A stretch of 36,445 bases of DNA from Deltaproteobacteria bacterium. Lineage in GTDB: Bacteria; UBA10199; JACPAL01. The number at the start of each line of letters is the position of its first letter. The stretch's first letter is position 1. Both the position numbers and the translations under genes were made by a program. The notes beneath the pieces were generated by a model. It worked only from the letters and a program-made list of their open reading frames with translations, did no database searches and was not told the origin of the DNA. The DNA lies in assembly GCA_016180855.1 (NCBI GenBank), contig JACPAL010000021.1, forward strand, positions 1 through 36,445. Direction: 5' to 3'. Positions 17,276-25,130 of this stretch are shown in pieces.

Positions 17276-17893
17276 ATGTGGGCAAAAATTTATTATTATT
17301 TTGATGTGGGTGGTTGGTGCATGTGGGGGATCGCTCTCTGTTCCGTGCTCGCTTTGGCGGTTTTTCTTGAAAGGCTCTTCGCTTTGCATAAGGAGATTGT
17401 TCTTCCAAGGAGTCTGGCGATTGAGGTGCAGGATCTTGTTCGTCGTGGGCTGATTGCTGAGGCGGTCACTTTGTGCCGAAAGAAGGAATCTCCTCTGGGT
17501 CGGGTGATTCAGGTTGGATTGGAGAATGCCGGAAAACTTCGCGAAAGAATCAAGGAACTCGTTAATGAGGTGGGTCAGAGAGAGGCAAGCCGTCTTGGTC
17601 GCTACATGGCTATTTTAAATACGACCATCAGTGTTGCACCGATGTTGGGTTTTTTAGGCACCGTGATAGGCATGGTTGACCTTTTTACTTCCGTTGCAGC
17701 GGTGGGGGAGGTGACGAACATCGGAATGATTGCCGATGGTATTTATAAAGCACTTTATACAACGGTGTTTGGTCTGGTCGTCGCAATTCCAGCGACTCTT
17801 TTTTACCGCTTTCTGTCAGCGCGTGTTGAGTCGCTTGTTTTAGAGATGGAAGAGGTCTCATTCAAGATTGTTGACCTGATTAAGAATGAATAA
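17276..17893 (+). CDS. exbB: ExbB/TolQ/MotA-family proton channel protein
   Basis: A 205-residue inner-membrane protein. Three hydrophobic helices are visible: residues about 14-32, 115-140 (TTISVAPMLGFLGTVIGMVDLF) and 155-178 (YKALYTTVFGLVVAIPATLFY). The conserved core APMLGFLGTVIGMVDLF and the TTVFGLVVAIPA block are the ExbB/TolQ signature. With ExbD it uses the proton gradient to drive a TonB- or TolA-type partner. No tonB is adjacent; a TonB-like protein lies 16 kb away at 34455. Confidence 0.9.
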   Translation: MWAKIYYYFDVGGWCMWGIALCSVLALAVFLERLFALHKEIVLPRSLAIEVQDLVRRGLIAEAVTLCRKKESPLGRVIQVGLENAGKLRERIKELVNEVGQREASRLGRYMAILNTTISVAPMLGFLGTVIGMVDLFTSVAAVGEVTNIGMIADGIYKALYTTVFGLVVAIPATLFYRFLSARVESLVLEMEEVSFKIVDLIKNE

Positions 17894-17908
17894 GAGAGGA
17901 TCAAGCCA

Positions 17909-18313
17909 TTGGCCTTTCTGAAGAAACGAGTCGAGGAGGAGGTCGGTTTCAACGTAACCCCTCTGGTCGATGTGATGTTCAACCTCCTTATTTTTATTAT
18001 TATCACGGCCCAGTATTCCAATATTCAATCGCTTAAAGTGAATCTGCCCAAGGCCCAATCGGGGACGACCATGGAAAAGGAGGAGGAGACCATTGTAGTG
18101 ACCCTGACCAAGGAGGGGCAAGTCCACCTCAACGACGAAAAGATCCCGTTGGACGATTTAAAGCCAAGACTTGTTTCTCTCTCTGCCAGAGAGAATCCGC
18201 CCCGAGTTATCCTTCAGGCGGATCGTGATTCTACAACAGGGGGTCTGGTCAAGGTGATGGATTTGGCTTCTCAGGCAGGTCTTAAGAAGATCTCGATTGA
18301 AACCAAGAAATAG
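17909..18313 (+). CDS. exbD: ExbD/TolR-family biopolymer transport protein
   Basis: A 134-residue protein with a single N-terminal membrane helix. The helix starts with NVTPLVDVMFNLLIFIIITA, which holds the essential Asp of ExbD (about residue 22). A periplasmic domain follows with VTLTKEGQVHLNDEKIPLDDL and VILQADRDSTTGGLVKVMDLASQAG, typical of ExbD/TolR. The start is TTG 17909 after an AGAGAGGA site at 17893-17900. It is 15 bp behind exbB and faces the subtilase gene, whose stop is only 7 bp away. Confidence 0.9.
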   Translation: MAFLKKRVEEEVGFNVTPLVDVMFNLLIFIIITAQYSNIQSLKVNLPKAQSGTTMEKEEETIVVTLTKEGQVHLNDEKIPLDDLKPRLVSLSARENPPRVILQADRDSTTGGLVKVMDLASQAGLKKISIETKK

Positions 18314-18320
18314 TTTTCCC

Positions 18321-21300
18321 TTAATTTCTTCTGAAGACAAGATCATCAAACCAGAAGGTCCCACGACCGCTACGATCGATCCCAAATTTAATTTGTGCCG
18401 TTGCGGCCCCCGCCGGGGCGGGGAGGAGCGATGAGAATTGTTGCCATTCGGACCTTACTTTCCCAAGTTTTGCATTCTCAGCCCTGATCAATCTTCCCGA
18501 ACTATTAAACCACGCAAGGGTCACGAAAGGACGTGGGGTATTGAGGATACTCAAACCACCAACGGCCTTGATCCAGCCAGAGGCATAGTATTGATGACCC
18601 GCTGTCACTGGGATAGAGCTTAAACTGCTTACGGTAGTTTGTCTTCCTCCTCGAGGAGATGGTGTCAAACGGGCCGCCTTTGCGCCAGAGTGAAATGTTG
18701 TCGTGTCAATCGTTGCCCCAGTCGAAAACTGCCAATCTGTTTGATCCTCTTCGAACCCGGGGTTTGTCAAGAGATTCGGATACTGGGCCCTCACAGTAAC
18801 CGGTTCAGAATAGGGCGATTCATTTCCCGCCAGGTCAATAGCGGAGACCTCATAGGTCAGGTCGATTCCGATCGGCTGGTTCGTATCGATAAACTGCGTC
18901 TCTGTCGCTGTCGCAACAAGGGATCCATAGCGGTAAATCCGATAACCTTCGACACTTATATTATCGGTTGCGGGTTGCCAGCGGAGGGTCACACTCGCCG
19001 TGTCATCAGGCTCCAGAGAGACAGAGGCCTCGAGCCCCGTGGGGGTTGTCGGAGGTTCGCCAGGGGTCCAAAAGGTATGCTCTGAGACAGACTCTTCATC
19101 AGGGTGGCCAAAAAGATGAATTCTTAAATGATAAAAGGTTTCCGGGCTTAGGTATGAAACGTGGGAGGTGGAAACTCGCCTCAGAGGATTTATAGGTTCG
19201 TCTTCAAATTGACCGAGAGGATCTCCCGTGGGACCCTCCCACTCTGATCGTTGTGGTCCCCAATGATCAATAGGGGGTGGATCTATATGAAAAACGCTCC
19301 TTTCGATTGTCTGAGGAGTTGAGAAGTCAAGGTGAGCCACGTAATATGGGGGGTGACCGGGAGGGGGGGTATAAAGCTGAAACCTGGGATTAAAGCGTGT
19401 TACTTCAAGAGGGTAATTATTATAGTAAACAAAGATATCCTGCGAGGTCGTATTGCCATATTGATCATACGCCACTGCTCGTATGCGCCGCGGTCCACCA
19501 TCCCTTGCGGCTGTCGAATCCCATTCATAACTCCATTCCGTTGTCCCGGTGGCATCTAGAAAAGACCAGGCCATGGGATCCCTATCGAATGACAACGCGA
19601 CGCGTGCCACTTCGCCATTATCTGATGCCGTTCCTCGGACGGTGATCGGTCCGGACAAAACGTTGTCAGGCCCGCCTTCAGGAGACTCTATCTGAATGGT
19701 CGGAGGAACGATGGGTCCTTTAAAGACACCAACCCTCTCGTAGAAGGTCGTCCCATCTTGATTATCGATACTGAGTCGGATGATATAGGACTGTTCCGTC
19801 GTAAGGGGAGTCATATCAAATGTGCCGAGAACCCCATTCGTTACAGGCGTTGTGCTCTCACTGATCGGGATCCATGTGATCCTAACGTTGGGATAATCTA
19901 GAGAATATCCCTCACCATACTCAAGTCGATACCGTGAAAAATTGCGGCTCGTTGCGGTTCCGCGGATTTCAATAGTCCCTTCGACTGCCTCACCGTTTCT
20001 TGGGGCCGCGATGAGACTCTCTCCGAATGTCGTTGTCGTGAGAGCCGGTACAGCGCGGATCAAACCATATCCCAAATTGGGGCAGAACTCGTTTGAACAA
20101 AACGGAGAGTCCGAGGATGATTTCAGGATCTGTCGAATCTCTTGTACGGTTAATGTTGGATTTTGCGAGATGAGAAGTGCTGCGAGTCCCACCACATGTG
20201 GTGTCGCCATACTTGTTCCATCCCAAGCGACGGTTCCACCGCCAAGAATCGTGGAGAGGATACTCACACCGGGGGCGACAACATCAAGCTTATGTCCCTG
20301 ATTGGAAAAATAGGCCCGGGTGTTATTGGGTTGGGTAGCACCAACTACGATGACGCCTGGGGTATTTGCGGGATAGAAGTATCGGATATCCGCGCCATAG
20401 TCATTTCCGGCCGCCGTAACGACGACAACACCGAGGTTTAGGGCATAGTTTACGGCATCTTCGATACCCTGCGAGAAGAAGGGGCCTCCAAGACTTAAAT
20501 TGATGATATCGGCACCGATGTCGGCGGCATAGGTGATACCGGCAGCGACCGCATCGAAGGGGCATCCTCGCCGACGATCCGGGAAGCAGACCTTGACCGG
20601 GGCTACTTTTGAGTTATAGGCGACACCGATCACGTCGAGACTGTTATTCCCGATACCGGCGATCGTCCCCGACACATGCGTTCCATGTCCACCGTCATCG
20701 ATCGGATTATTATCCCTGTTGACAAAGTCCCATCCCCTCGAATCATCAATAAAACCGTTTTCATCGTCATCAACGTTATTCCCAACGATTTCAGAGCTGC
20801 TTGCCCAAATGTTGGTTGCCAGATCGGCATGATTGTAATCGACACCGGTATCGACAACGGCCACCGTGATACCATCGCCCGTTTCAATATCCCATGCCTC
20901 CTCCATGCCTATTCGACTCAGTCCCCACAGGGAATTTTCGGGAAGATTCTCACCCTCTGGATCCCATGCGGGGTCGTTTGGAATCATAGTGAGATCCAAT
21001 GCCTGAATTCGTTCCGCATATTCAACGTCAGCCTCTTGTTTTAATTGATTCAGTTTTTCATTGATCCTCTCTTCAGCAACCTTTGGGTTTGTCATCGGGA
21101 GGTTCCCAAGATCAAGTTCCAGAATATAGGATTGCGTGAGTTCAGGAGTCGGAAAGTTGCGTTGGACTCGATTCGAACGACGCTGGAATCTTCCTTTGAG
21201 TTCATTGGTCAGAAGCATCTCTGATTTACCCGTCTTCTTCTTTTTATACACTTTGCCCGGATGTAGCGGTCGGATCTCTTTAAGTCGATATTTCTCAAAG

Positions 21301-21536
21301 AGGGTTCGAAGCTTTCTGTCACCACCGTGATTCATGAGTTTGAGGGTGTTCAACGGCAATTTGCCTTCAATCTTGTTTGCTGTTTCCTGGCGGTATTTGA
21401 CAAGTATTCTCGGGATCGGAGCGACGGTCGTAAAACTTGGGGGGGGAGAGGAAGACCCGGCGTTAAGAGCCGTTGGATAAAAAAGAAAACAAATCCCGAT
21501 TATCCAAAAAGCGGCAAAGATTTTTTGAAGAGACAT
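18321..21536 (-). CDS. Secreted subtilisin-like serine protease, multidomain
   Basis: A 1071-residue S8-family protease with signal peptide (hydrophobic residues 5-25, ending ALNA). A propeptide-like region (about 40-180) precedes the catalytic domain. The triad is clear: D229 in AVVDTGVDYNHADL, H284 in GGHGTHVSGTIAG, S442 in GTSMATPHVVG, with oxyanion N378 in AAGND. After residue 510 come beta-rich modules: Ig-like repeats, an Fn3-like module (PTTPTGLEASVSL, then DNISVEGYRIYR) and a C-terminal jelly-roll domain beginning NLLTNPGFEEDQTDWQF. It is probably a secreted or surface enzyme for extracellular protein. ATG 21536 is preferred to an upstream TTG at 21578 because it gives the intact signal peptide. 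Confidence 0.9.
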   Translation of the reverse strand: MSLQKIFAAFWIIGICFLFYPTALNAGSSSPPPSFTTVAPIPRILVKYRQETANKIEGKLPLNTLKLMNHGGDRKLRTLFEKYRLKEIRPLHPGKVYKKKKTGKSEMLLTNELKGRFQRRSNRVQRNFPTPELTQSYILELDLGNLPMTNPKVAEERINEKLNQLKQEADVEYAERIQALDLTMIPNDPAWDPEGENLPENSLWGLSRIGMEEAWDIETGDGITVAVVDTGVDYNHADLATNIWASSSEIVGNNVDDDENGFIDDSRGWDFVNRDNNPIDDGGHGTHVSGTIAGIGNNSLDVIGVAYNSKVAPVKVCFPDRRRGCPFDAVAAGITYAADIGADIINLSLGGPFFSQGIEDAVNYALNLGVVVVTAAGNDYGADIRYFYPANTPGVIVVGATQPNNTRAYFSNQGHKLDVVAPGVSILSTILGGGTVAWDGTSMATPHVVGLAALLISQNPTLTVQEIRQILKSSSDSPFCSNEFCPNLGYGLIRAVPALTTTTFGESLIAAPRNGEAVEGTIEIRGTATSRNFSRYRLEYGEGYSLDYPNVRITWIPISESTTPVTNGVLGTFDMTPLTTEQSYIIRLSIDNQDGTTFYERVGVFKGPIVPPTIQIESPEGGPDNVLSGPITVRGTASDNGEVARVALSFDRDPMAWSFLDATGTTEWSYEWDSTAARDGGPRRIRAVAYDQYGNTTSQDIFVYYNNYPLEVTRFNPRFQLYTPPPGHPPYYVAHLDFSTPQTIERSVFHIDPPPIDHWGPQRSEWEGPTGDPLGQFEDEPINPLRRVSTSHVSYLSPETFYHLRIHLFGHPDEESVSEHTFWTPGEPPTTPTGLEASVSLEPDDTASVTLRWQPATDNISVEGYRIYRYGSLVATATETQFIDTNQPIGIDLTYEVSAIDLAGNESPYSEPVTVRAQYPNLLTNPGFEEDQTDWQFSTGATIDTTTFHSGAKAARLTPSPRGGRQTTVSSLSSIPVTAGHQYYASGWIKAVGGLSILNTPRPFVTLAWFNSSGRLIRAENAKLGKVRSEWQQFSSLLPAPAGAATAQIKFGIDRSGRGTFWFDDLVFRRN

Positions 21537-21652
21537 CTGAATATATATAAAGGACAGGCAATTTCGATGCCAAGGCAACAGGACCGGTTATTTTTTAACT
21601 ACTTGAAATAAGAGGCATTTCTTTTTTACTCACTGACAGGGGTACGATATCA

Positions 21653-21686
21653 TTATCAAATCGATAAATTTTTACCAATTTGATAA
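21653..21686. repeat. Inverted repeat TTATCAAAT / ATTTGATAA
   Basis: Perfect 9-bp arms at 21653-21661 and 21678-21686 with 16 bases between them. The left arm overlaps ATTATC, a Fur-like half site, so the pair could be an operator for either divergent gene. It could equally be a chance AT-rich palindrome. Confidence 0.5.
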
Positions 21687-21689
21687 ACA

Positions 21690-21728
21690 TGAAGCTCCTC
21701 GCGGCAAGACGGCATGGTTTTCTGGCGG
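21690..21728. repeat. REP-like hairpin element, diverged copy
   Basis: TGAAGCTCCTCGCGGCAAGA and the following GGTTTTCTGGCGGA closely parallel the copy at 28163-28201, which has CTCCCCGCGGCAAGACCGCGGGGTTT. In this copy the inner stem has decayed (CTCGCGG against CGGCATGG). It resembles the REP-type palindromes spread by RAYT transposases; no such transposase lies in the window. Confidence 0.55.
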
Positions 21729-21760
21729 AGGCGGATAAAAATAAAATCAAATAAAAATTG

Positions 21761-21789
21761 TTGACAGGGCTCCCCGTTCCCCCTACACC
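21761..21789 (+). promoter_or_regulatory. Putative promoter of the porin-ApbE operon
   Basis: A perfect -35 box TTGACA at 21761-21766 is followed after 17 bases by TACACC (21784-21789), a poor -10 (3 of 6). It lies after an A/T-rich tract (21736-21758), which could be an UP element, and ahead of the Fur box, so Fur bound at 21808-21827 would block RNA polymerase. Confidence 0.45.
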
Positions 21790-21807
21790 TCTCTACAGAA
21801 ATGAAAT

Positions 21808-21827
21808 TGAGAATGATTATCAATATC
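21808..21827 (+). promoter_or_regulatory. Strong Fur box controlling the porin-ApbE operon
   Basis: TGAGAATGATTATCA (21808-21822) matches the 7-1-7 Fur motif TGATAATnATTATCA at 13 of 14 defined positions. As the 19-mer at 21809-21827 it matches 16 of 19. It is placed between a TTGACA promoter box and the ribosome site of the porin gene, the normal place of a repressor operator. This makes the following five genes likely iron-repressed. Confidence 0.8.
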
Positions 21828-21847
21828 TTAAAAGGAGGTTCATCGCT

Positions 21848-23005
21848 ATGAAAAACGTGGTTTTTGCCAAGACGGCCCTGTTGGTGTTGGGACTGCTGTT
21901 GGGAGGTTCCTCTCTCTCTTATTCGACCCCAAAAATTAAAATACCCTTGGGAGAAGAGGAGGGAGCTGAACAAAAGGCCCCTTTTTATTTCTTTGGTTAC
22001 GGAGAACTTCACTACAACAATCGAGTGGGGGATGGTGGTGATCAGTTCGACTTTCACCGCATGGTTTTGGGGTTTGGATATGACTTTACCGACAAATGGA
22101 ACTTTCGGACGGAGCTCGATTTTGAACACGCGTTTACCGAGCCTGAATTGGAATTTGCTCATGTTGATTATCTAAGGAGCCCTCATCTCAATCTTCGGTT
22201 TGGAAGCCTTTTGGTCCCGATGGGGGTGATCAATCAGCATCATGAACCGCCTCTCTTCTACAGTGTTGAGAGGCCGGAGGTTTATCGCGTTATTATTCCC
22301 ACGACCTGGCAAGAGGGAGGGGCTGGGATCTACGGAGAGATCACTGACGGACTTCACTATCAGTTGTACGGAACCTCCAGCCTGAACGCCTCCGGATTCA
22401 ATGGGAGCAATGGCGTTCGCGGTGGACGGGGACATGTGGGAGAGCAGATCGGACGTGACTTTGCAGGCTCTGGTCGTTTGGAATACGTCGGGCTTCCCGG
22501 TTTTCGTTTAGGGACATCTCTCTTCGCTGGTAATACGGGGCAAGGGGACGCCACGATCGACGGAGGTCTTCTTCTCATAGGTGAGGGGGATGCCAAATAC
22601 AGTCTTGAGGGTTTTGATCTGGAAGGGCTCTTTGTCTGGAGCCATCTATCAGATGCCGGTAATATCAACACCACCCTAGTAGTGGCCACGCCGACCTTTA
22701 CCAATTTTGTCGCATCCCAAATGATGGGGTGGTATCTCGAGGGGGCTTATCATCTTTTCTATCATCTAAAACCGGAAATCAGACAGGATCTCGTTCTCTT
22801 TAGCCGTTTCGAAGATTTTAATACCCAGTATCGGATGCCGACCGGATTTGCTTCCAGTGCAGCGAATGATCGTAATACCGTTACGACGGGTCTCGCCTAC
22901 CTTCCGATTCCCCAGGTAGTCTTTAAGGCTGATTATATGCTCAATTGGAGTCAGGCGAATGGTGGAACGGATCAGTTTAATCTTGGAGTTGGATTCATGT
23001 ATTAA
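21848..23005 (+). CDS. Outer-membrane porin, Fur-regulated
   Basis: A 385-residue beta-barrel porin. It has a signal peptide (residues 1-26; LLVLGLLLGGSSLSYS), a short mature start, then alternating amphipathic strands such as FGYGELHYNN, FDFHRMVLGFGYDF, WNFRTELDFEHAF and NLRFGSLLVPMG. The protein ends VGFMY; a terminal aromatic residue is usual for outer-membrane insertion. It resembles the OprO/OprP-like porin group found beside Fur boxes. The solute is not known. ATG 21848 has an AAAGGAGG ribosome site; an upstream in-frame TTG at 21758 would include the promoter and is rejected. Confidence 0.8.
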   Translation: MKNVVFAKTALLVLGLLLGGSSLSYSTPKIKIPLGEEEGAEQKAPFYFFGYGELHYNNRVGDGGDQFDFHRMVLGFGYDFTDKWNFRTELDFEHAFTEPELEFAHVDYLRSPHLNLRFGSLLVPMGVINQHHEPPLFYSVERPEVYRVIIPTTWQEGGAGIYGEITDGLHYQLYGTSSLNASGFNGSNGVRGGRGHVGEQIGRDFAGSGRLEYVGLPGFRLGTSLFAGNTGQGDATIDGGLLLIGEGDAKYSLEGFDLEGLFVWSHLSDAGNINTTLVVATPTFTNFVASQMMGWYLEGAYHLFYHLKPEIRQDLVLFSRFEDFNTQYRMPTGFASSAANDRNTVTTGLAYLPIPQVVFKADYMLNWSQANGGTDQFNLGVGFMY

Positions 23006-23020
23006 ATGGGAGGAAAAACG

Positions 23021-23224
23021 ATGGATACAAACCATGAAAAACATCACCGCCGGTGGAGCCTTCAACTCTGCGGTTCCAATGCGATTCATATTGTCTACGG
23101 ACCGGTGACCCTGCATATTCCCCGACAAGACCTGCCGCATTTGATGTTGGGTCTTGTCAGAATGAGCCGAGAAATGATTGCAAAGGGATTGAGGGGAGAA
23201 GAGAGTGAAGCAGTTCTTCACTAG
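23021..23224 (+). CDS. Small hypothetical protein between porin and FMN-binding gene
   Basis: A 67-residue protein with no membrane helix or signal peptide and no family assigned. It is rich in His at the start (TNHEKHHRRW) and contains WSLQLCGSNAIHIVYGPVTLHIPRQDLPHLMLGL, which reads as a few beta-strands and a helix. The start ATG 23021 is supported by GGGAGGA at 23008-23014. It sits 15 bp after the porin and its end overlaps the next gene by 20 bp, so it is a true member of the operon. It has one Cys and seven His residues; metal or heme binding is only a guess. Confidence 0.7.
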   Translation: MDTNHEKHHRRWSLQLCGSNAIHIVYGPVTLHIPRQDLPHLMLGLVRMSREMIAKGLRGEESEAVLH

Positions 23225-23762
23225 AGCTGTTTATCTATTACTTGTTGGTTTAGTGACGACGTCTCTTTTTGCCGAGCCGACTGTTTATTTAAGGCCCGAA
23301 GAGGCGCTTCAGATCATTTTCAGGGATTCCGAGGAAGTTGTTTCGGATTCCACAATACTAACCGCCCCGCAAAAGCTTGAGTTGAAAAAGAAACTGGGTG
23401 AACCACTTCGCAAAGAGACCTGGAACTTTTTTATTGCCAGAAGTGGGGGAAAGATTGATGGCTATGCCCTTGTCGACCAGGAGGTCGGAAAAACAGAGCC
23501 GATTACCTTTTTGACGGCGCTTACACCGGATGGCAAGGTAAAAGAGGTCGAAGTTCTTGCCTACAGGGAACCAATCGGGAGTGAGGTAAGACACAAGAAT
23601 TTTCTGAAACAGTACCGTGAGAAACGTCCGGAGAGCCCCTTGATCGTGGGGAGGGATATCCAGGGAATTACAGGAGCGACACTTTCAGCACGGGCTGTCT
23701 CCAGAGGGGTCCGGAGGGCCCTTGCTTTATGGGAGATCCTTTATGGAAAGGAGAAGAGATGA
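23205..23762 (+). CDS. FMN-binding domain protein (flavinylation substrate)
   Basis: A 185-residue secreted protein with signal peptide (1-23, ending LFAEP). The C-terminal half is an FMN-binding domain of the NqrC/RnfG type: VEVLAYREPIGSEVRHKNFLKQY, then the acceptor block DIQGITGATLSARAV. The Thr of ITGAT (T159) is the expected site of covalent FMN attachment by ApbE, whose gene is two genes downstream. The protein is probably a periplasmic flavin electron carrier; Fe(III) or another acceptor is inference from the Fur box. The start is GTG 23205, inside the end of the preceding gene. Confidence 0.87.
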   Translation: MKQFFTRAVYLLLVGLVTTSLFAEPTVYLRPEEALQIIFRDSEEVVSDSTILTAPQKLELKKKLGEPLRKETWNFFIARSGGKIDGYALVDQEVGKTEPITFLTALTPDGKVKEVEVLAYREPIGSEVRHKNFLKQYREKRPESPLIVGRDIQGITGATLSARAVSRGVRRALALWEILYGKEKR

Positions 23763-24256
23763 TGAGACTCTCTGTGCTTCCGCTCTCGGCCAAAACACTC
23801 ATTACCTGTTTGCTCTTTGCATTGTCCGTTGGGTATTTTGTCTCCCTCCTTCAGATAGGCAATCGTACCGATTTTAATCAGCAAAAGACTGTCAGGCATT
23901 TTCGGGGTGTTGATGGTGATTCCGAACTCTATCCTCCGCAGAGCACGGCCACACTGATTTCCGTGGCCCATGTCCATAGTTTTAGTCAACCCGTGGTTAT
24001 CGCCCTTGTCTCATTACTCTTCCTCTTTACCGGAATTTCGGAGGGAAAGAAGGTCTTTTGGATTCTCGTTGCTTTTATCGGCAGTCTTGCAGGTATTTGT
24101 ACTCCCTGGTTGATTCGTGATGTTTCCCCATATTCTGTCTTCGGGCTTTATCTTTCAGGGATCGCCCTTTTGGGATCCTTTTGCGTCATGGCGACTCGTG
24201 TTCTTTATGAGACCTGGAGATCTCCCTCCCTTCCCCCCAATAATGCGAAGAGCTAA
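23759..24256 (+). CDS. Four-helix membrane protein with HxH motif
   Basis: A 165-residue inner-membrane protein with about four hydrophobic segments: residues 12-28, 76-95, 102-120 and 128-150. The loop before the second segment carries HVHSF (VAHVHSFSQPVVIAL), an HxH pair that could bind a heme or metal. Between helix 1 and the HxH is a polar, probably periplasmic stretch. No known family could be named with certainty. It overlaps the FMN-binding gene by 4 bp and apbE by 14 bp, so it is probably the membrane partner that feeds electrons to the flavinylated protein. Double ATG at 23759; the first is taken. Confidence 0.72.
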   Translation: MMRLSVLPLSAKTLITCLLFALSVGYFVSLLQIGNRTDFNQQKTVRHFRGVDGDSELYPPQSTATLISVAHVHSFSQPVVIALVSLLFLFTGISEGKKVFWILVAFIGSLAGICTPWLIRDVSPYSVFGLYLSGIALLGSFCVMATRVLYETWRSPSLPPNNAKS

Positions 24257-25118
24257 TCTTATATTAATTTTTTTTTGTTCATTAGCGTCAGCCGCCGAAT
24301 TTTCGAGAACACAAATTTTAATGGGAGATGTTCCTGTTGTTATTACCGTTCGGGCCCCTTCCGGCAGAAAAGAAAAGGCGTTTCATGTGATGGATGATGC
24401 CTTTCAACTGGCCCGTGAAATTGAAAATGAGGTGAGCGAATTTGTCCCTTCGAGTGACACGTTTCATTTAAACAGCGTGAAGATAAAAGAAGAGGTGTTT
24501 ATTCGACCTCACCTGTTGAAAATTCTGTTGTTGGCGGAACAAGTTTCGCTTCGAACCGAAGGGGCCTTTGATGTCACTTTTGCTTCCAGAAATCGTGCGG
24601 CCTCTTTTCGCGATTTGCAGATCAATCAAGATCGTTCGACCGTTTTAATTGATCGGCGTGGCATAAAAATTGGCGTCTCGGGAATAGCAAAGGGCTACAT
24701 TGTAGATCGAATGAGTGAGTTTCTGAATGAGAATGGATTTTCTAGCCACCTTGTTAATGCAGGGGGGGATTTAATGGCCCATGGTGTTTGGAGAATTGGC
24801 ATTAGGGACCCTTTGAGCGATCGTATCCTCTGTTCATTGGATCTCCAGGACCAGGCGGCCTCTACCTCCGGTCTTTATGAAAGGGGGAGACATCTCTTTG
24901 ACCCCCGATTAAAGGGGCCTATCGAAAACCCTGATTTTTTGAGTGTTACCGTTATTGGCGACACCTGTTTTGATACCGATCCGTTGTCTACTGCAGGATT
25001 CATGGTTGGGAGAAGGGGAGTGGAGAGGCTGATTTCAAGGTTTTTCGGGGTCTCGCTTATTGTTGTAGATCAAAAAGGCAGGGTGGACAGCTACCCTACC
25101 ATCGGTCTTTGCCGATAA
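24243..25118 (+). CDS. apbE: FAD:protein FMN transferase ApbE
   Basis: A 291-residue ApbE-family protein with an N-terminal signal sequence (about 1-18). It shows GIAKGYIVDRMSEFL at 147-161, NAGGD at 172-176, HLFDPRLKGPI near 218-226 and the Mg-binding-like segment DTDPLSTAGFMVG near 244-256. ApbE moves FMN from FAD to a Ser/Thr in a periplasmic substrate; the likely substrate is the FMN-binding protein upstream. The start ATG 24243 lies inside the upstream gene without a clear ribosome site, pointing to coupled translation. A longer frame from 24117 exists but lacks family similarity there. Confidence 0.9.
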   Translation: MRRANLILIFFCSLASAAEFSRTQILMGDVPVVITVRAPSGRKEKAFHVMDDAFQLAREIENEVSEFVPSSDTFHLNSVKIKEEVFIRPHLLKILLLAEQVSLRTEGAFDVTFASRNRAASFRDLQINQDRSTVLIDRRGIKIGVSGIAKGYIVDRMSEFLNENGFSSHLVNAGGDLMAHGVWRIGIRDPLSDRILCSLDLQDQAASTSGLYERGRHLFDPRLKGPIENPDFLSVTVIGDTCFDTDPLSTAGFMVGRRGVERLISRFFGVSLIVVDQKGRVDSYPTIGLCR

Positions 25119-25130
25119 AGAGAGTTATGA

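Larger units (their letters stand above)
21537..21847 (+). other. Divergent intergenic region between subtilase and porin operon
   Basis: The 311 bases hold no gene. In order they contain an AT-rich TATATATATT stretch just before the subtilase start (21541-21550), a Fur-like half site GATATCATTATC (21646-21657), a 9-bp inverted repeat, a REP-like hairpin, a TTGACA -35 box, a strong Fur box, and an AAAGGAGG ribosome site at 21830-21837 for the porin. The parts are listed separately where well supported. Confidence 0.6.

Noticed and set aside
21758-21847. TTG start for the porin giving 30 extra residues
   Set aside because: It would place the -35 box and Fur box inside the gene and remove the signal peptide from the N terminus.
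24117-24242. Longer N terminus for ApbE
   Set aside because: The added part overlaps the membrane-protein gene, lacks ApbE similarity and would hide the signal sequence that starts at 24243.
25101-25116. ATCGG/CCGAT hairpin at the end of apbE as terminator
   Set aside because: The stem is only 5 bp, overlaps the stop codon and has no T-run after it.
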